A stretch of 64,000 nucleotides of DNA, from positions 28,304,501 through 28,368,500 of the forward strand of contig NC_134373.1 in the NCBI RefSeq assembly GCF_035582795.1. The letters are read 5' to 3'. Positions within the stretch are counted from its first letter, which is position 1, and each line of letters begins with the position of its first letter. The notes beneath the pieces are model-generated. The model searched no databases and was not told the origin of the DNA. It saw nothing but the letters and a program-made list of their open reading frames with translations. The stretch comes from Mycteria americana (taxonomy: Eukaryota; Chordata; Aves; Ciconiiformes; Ciconiidae). Position numbers and translations under genes: made by a program. Below are positions 62,820 through 64,000 of this stretch, one piece after another.

Positions 62820-63270
62820 ATGTCTCTTCTGTCCCTACAGGCCACAGGCCAATGAAACCATCTGTATTAGCTCACTCCAGCATTCGCTGTTGTAGCACTG
62901 CTCAAGAAAGTCACTATAACCCACCTCCTTGGTTCTGCCTTTATGTGTATATAAGTAGACTTGAGACCTACAAATTAACTCATGAGCACAGAGGGTGGGA
63001 AGTGTCACCAAGCGAGCTATCAGTGTGACATTTTAAAGCTGCCGGCTGACTGCAGAGTGATATGCAAGCATATACACGAAGCATATGGGGAGGCAGGAGA
63101 CATATATCAGAGACAGCAGCTGGCATATCAGGTCCGGGACAGCTTCTACCGGGAGAAGAAAATAGATTGCACTTCCAGGCAGAGTGTCTTAACTCTTCTC
63201 TCCTTGCCTATGGAGATTTTTATTTCTTGTATGTGTACAATCCCAATAATTTATTTCCAAGATTAGTCCT
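62820..63270 (+). other. Unexplained promoter-like and open stretch
   Basis: GC-richer than its flanks. TGTGTATATAAG, a TATA-box-like sequence, lies near 62945-62956. About 35 bases later an ATG (62982) opens a 94-codon frame to 63266, with a second overlapping 91-codon frame. A splice-acceptor-like TTCTGTCCCTACAG precedes 62841. I recognise no domain. It might be a diverged LTR, a non-coding transcript start, or chance. Confidence 0.2.
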
Positions 63271-64000
63271 TTTACTGTATGTTACTTCTGGTCTTAATGT
63301 CCTGAAGCACAGCTTATTTTCTGTTATCTCACTGTAAAAGTGGCATAAACCTATTGGATTTGTGCTCGGTACTTTGAGCTCAAAAGAGTAGAGTAACTTC
63401 AGATTTATCACTATGTAACTGAGAGTGATATCAGGTGTTAAATTTAATATAACCCTTCCCTGTGCAAAAGAGAGAGGGCCAAATTCTCTGCTGTTATAAA
63501 ACTATAGAGCTCAGTTGGAAATAAAAGAGATTCTGACCTGGGGTTCAGAATACTTAAAAACTACCCAGCGAGAACAATTGTGTAGGAGGATATATTGTTT
63601 CCTACTTTATTCCATGACTTCAGCACAACTACTTTTCTCAGCATGAGCCCAAGTCATCAAAGTTTCTCACTGTAGAGTCATTCACTACAGACTTTCTCTG
63701 CTATCCTGCTGTGGATGTTAGTGTGATGCCACGAGCTCTCTCGCACCTGTAGTTATGGCTTCCAAACAGATTGGTGTCCTCTGGAAATCATGACACATAT
63801 GTCCTTGCAATGTAACCTCTTCTTCCCTGGTGTGACAAAATGTGCCCTACCAAAAATAACCTTCTCGTTGTTACTTTCGCAAAATGCTCTCAAAAGGATG
63901 TGACGTTACCAGCAAACGTTATGCTGACAAAACATATAGCAAGCAAAGGGGTCACGGATGGTTTGGTGCATGAAAGTGAGAAGTAGGAGGTAATCATATG
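63271..64000 (-). other. Presumed CNTNAP intron to the window edge
   Basis: A trace of an ancient hairpin-type repeat may lie at 63478-63545 (GGCCAAATTCTCTGCTG onwards). No exon was seen before the sequence ends. Confidence 0.4.

Noticed and set aside
1..64000. CRISPR arrays, tRNA or rRNA genes, prokaryotic operons, integrated viral genes
   Set aside because: No regularly spaced direct repeats, no cloverleaf or rRNA motifs, and no gag/pol/env sequence next to the LTRs. Composition and splice signals are vertebrate.

Overview
This window looks like bird nuclear DNA. It holds CR1 (chicken-repeat-1) LINE copies with the ATTCTATGATTCT-type tail, several solo LTRs of an endogenous-retrovirus family that I associate with neoavian birds, low overall GC, microsatellites and vertebrate splice sites. 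There are no operons, Shine-Dalgarno sites, phage or plasmid genes, tRNA or rRNA genes, or CRISPR arrays. Species cannot be read from the sequence.

Only one cellular gene is recognisable. The last two coding exons of a contactin-associated protein (Caspr/neurexin-IV family, best fit CNTNAP5) lie on the minus strand. A 51-nt exon (21431-21481) encodes the juxtamembrane stem. A terminal exon (18678-18874) encodes the transmembrane helix and cytoplasmic tail, with its band-4.1-type juxtamembrane stretch and a C-terminal EYFI PDZ ligand. The two exons join in phase through a split glycine codon with consensus GT/AG sites. Positions above 21481 are then most simply an intron of more than 42 kb running off the right edge. 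Positions below about 18 kb are 3'-UTR followed by gene-poor intergenic DNA.

Layout: 1-2357 unique sequence; 2358-2929 solo LTR A with 5-bp duplications; 3335-3370 an LTR end fragment; 3.4-18 kb intergenic DNA with a few odd open stretches; 18.05-18.68 kb 3'-UTR; 18.7-21.5 kb the two exons and a 2,556-nt intron carrying a CR1 tail; 21.5-64 kb presumed intron. The intron holds solo LTR B (24652-25211), a short CR1 tail (about 32.7 kb), a 5'-truncated CR1 with an unbroken 298-codon reverse-transcriptase C-terminal frame (36141-37150, minus), solo LTR C (59589-60172, minus), microsatellites, small palindromes and tandem duplications, and faint traces of ancient hairpin-like repeats.

I did not find an undescribed gene system. 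The best leads are the mosaic structure of the LTR family (shared U3 and U5 ends, two unrelated central blocks), a 50-bp near-perfect palindrome at 38066-38115, an exact 12-bp hairpin at 47039-47066, and two unexplained open or promoter-like stretches at 6881-7426 and 62820-63270.
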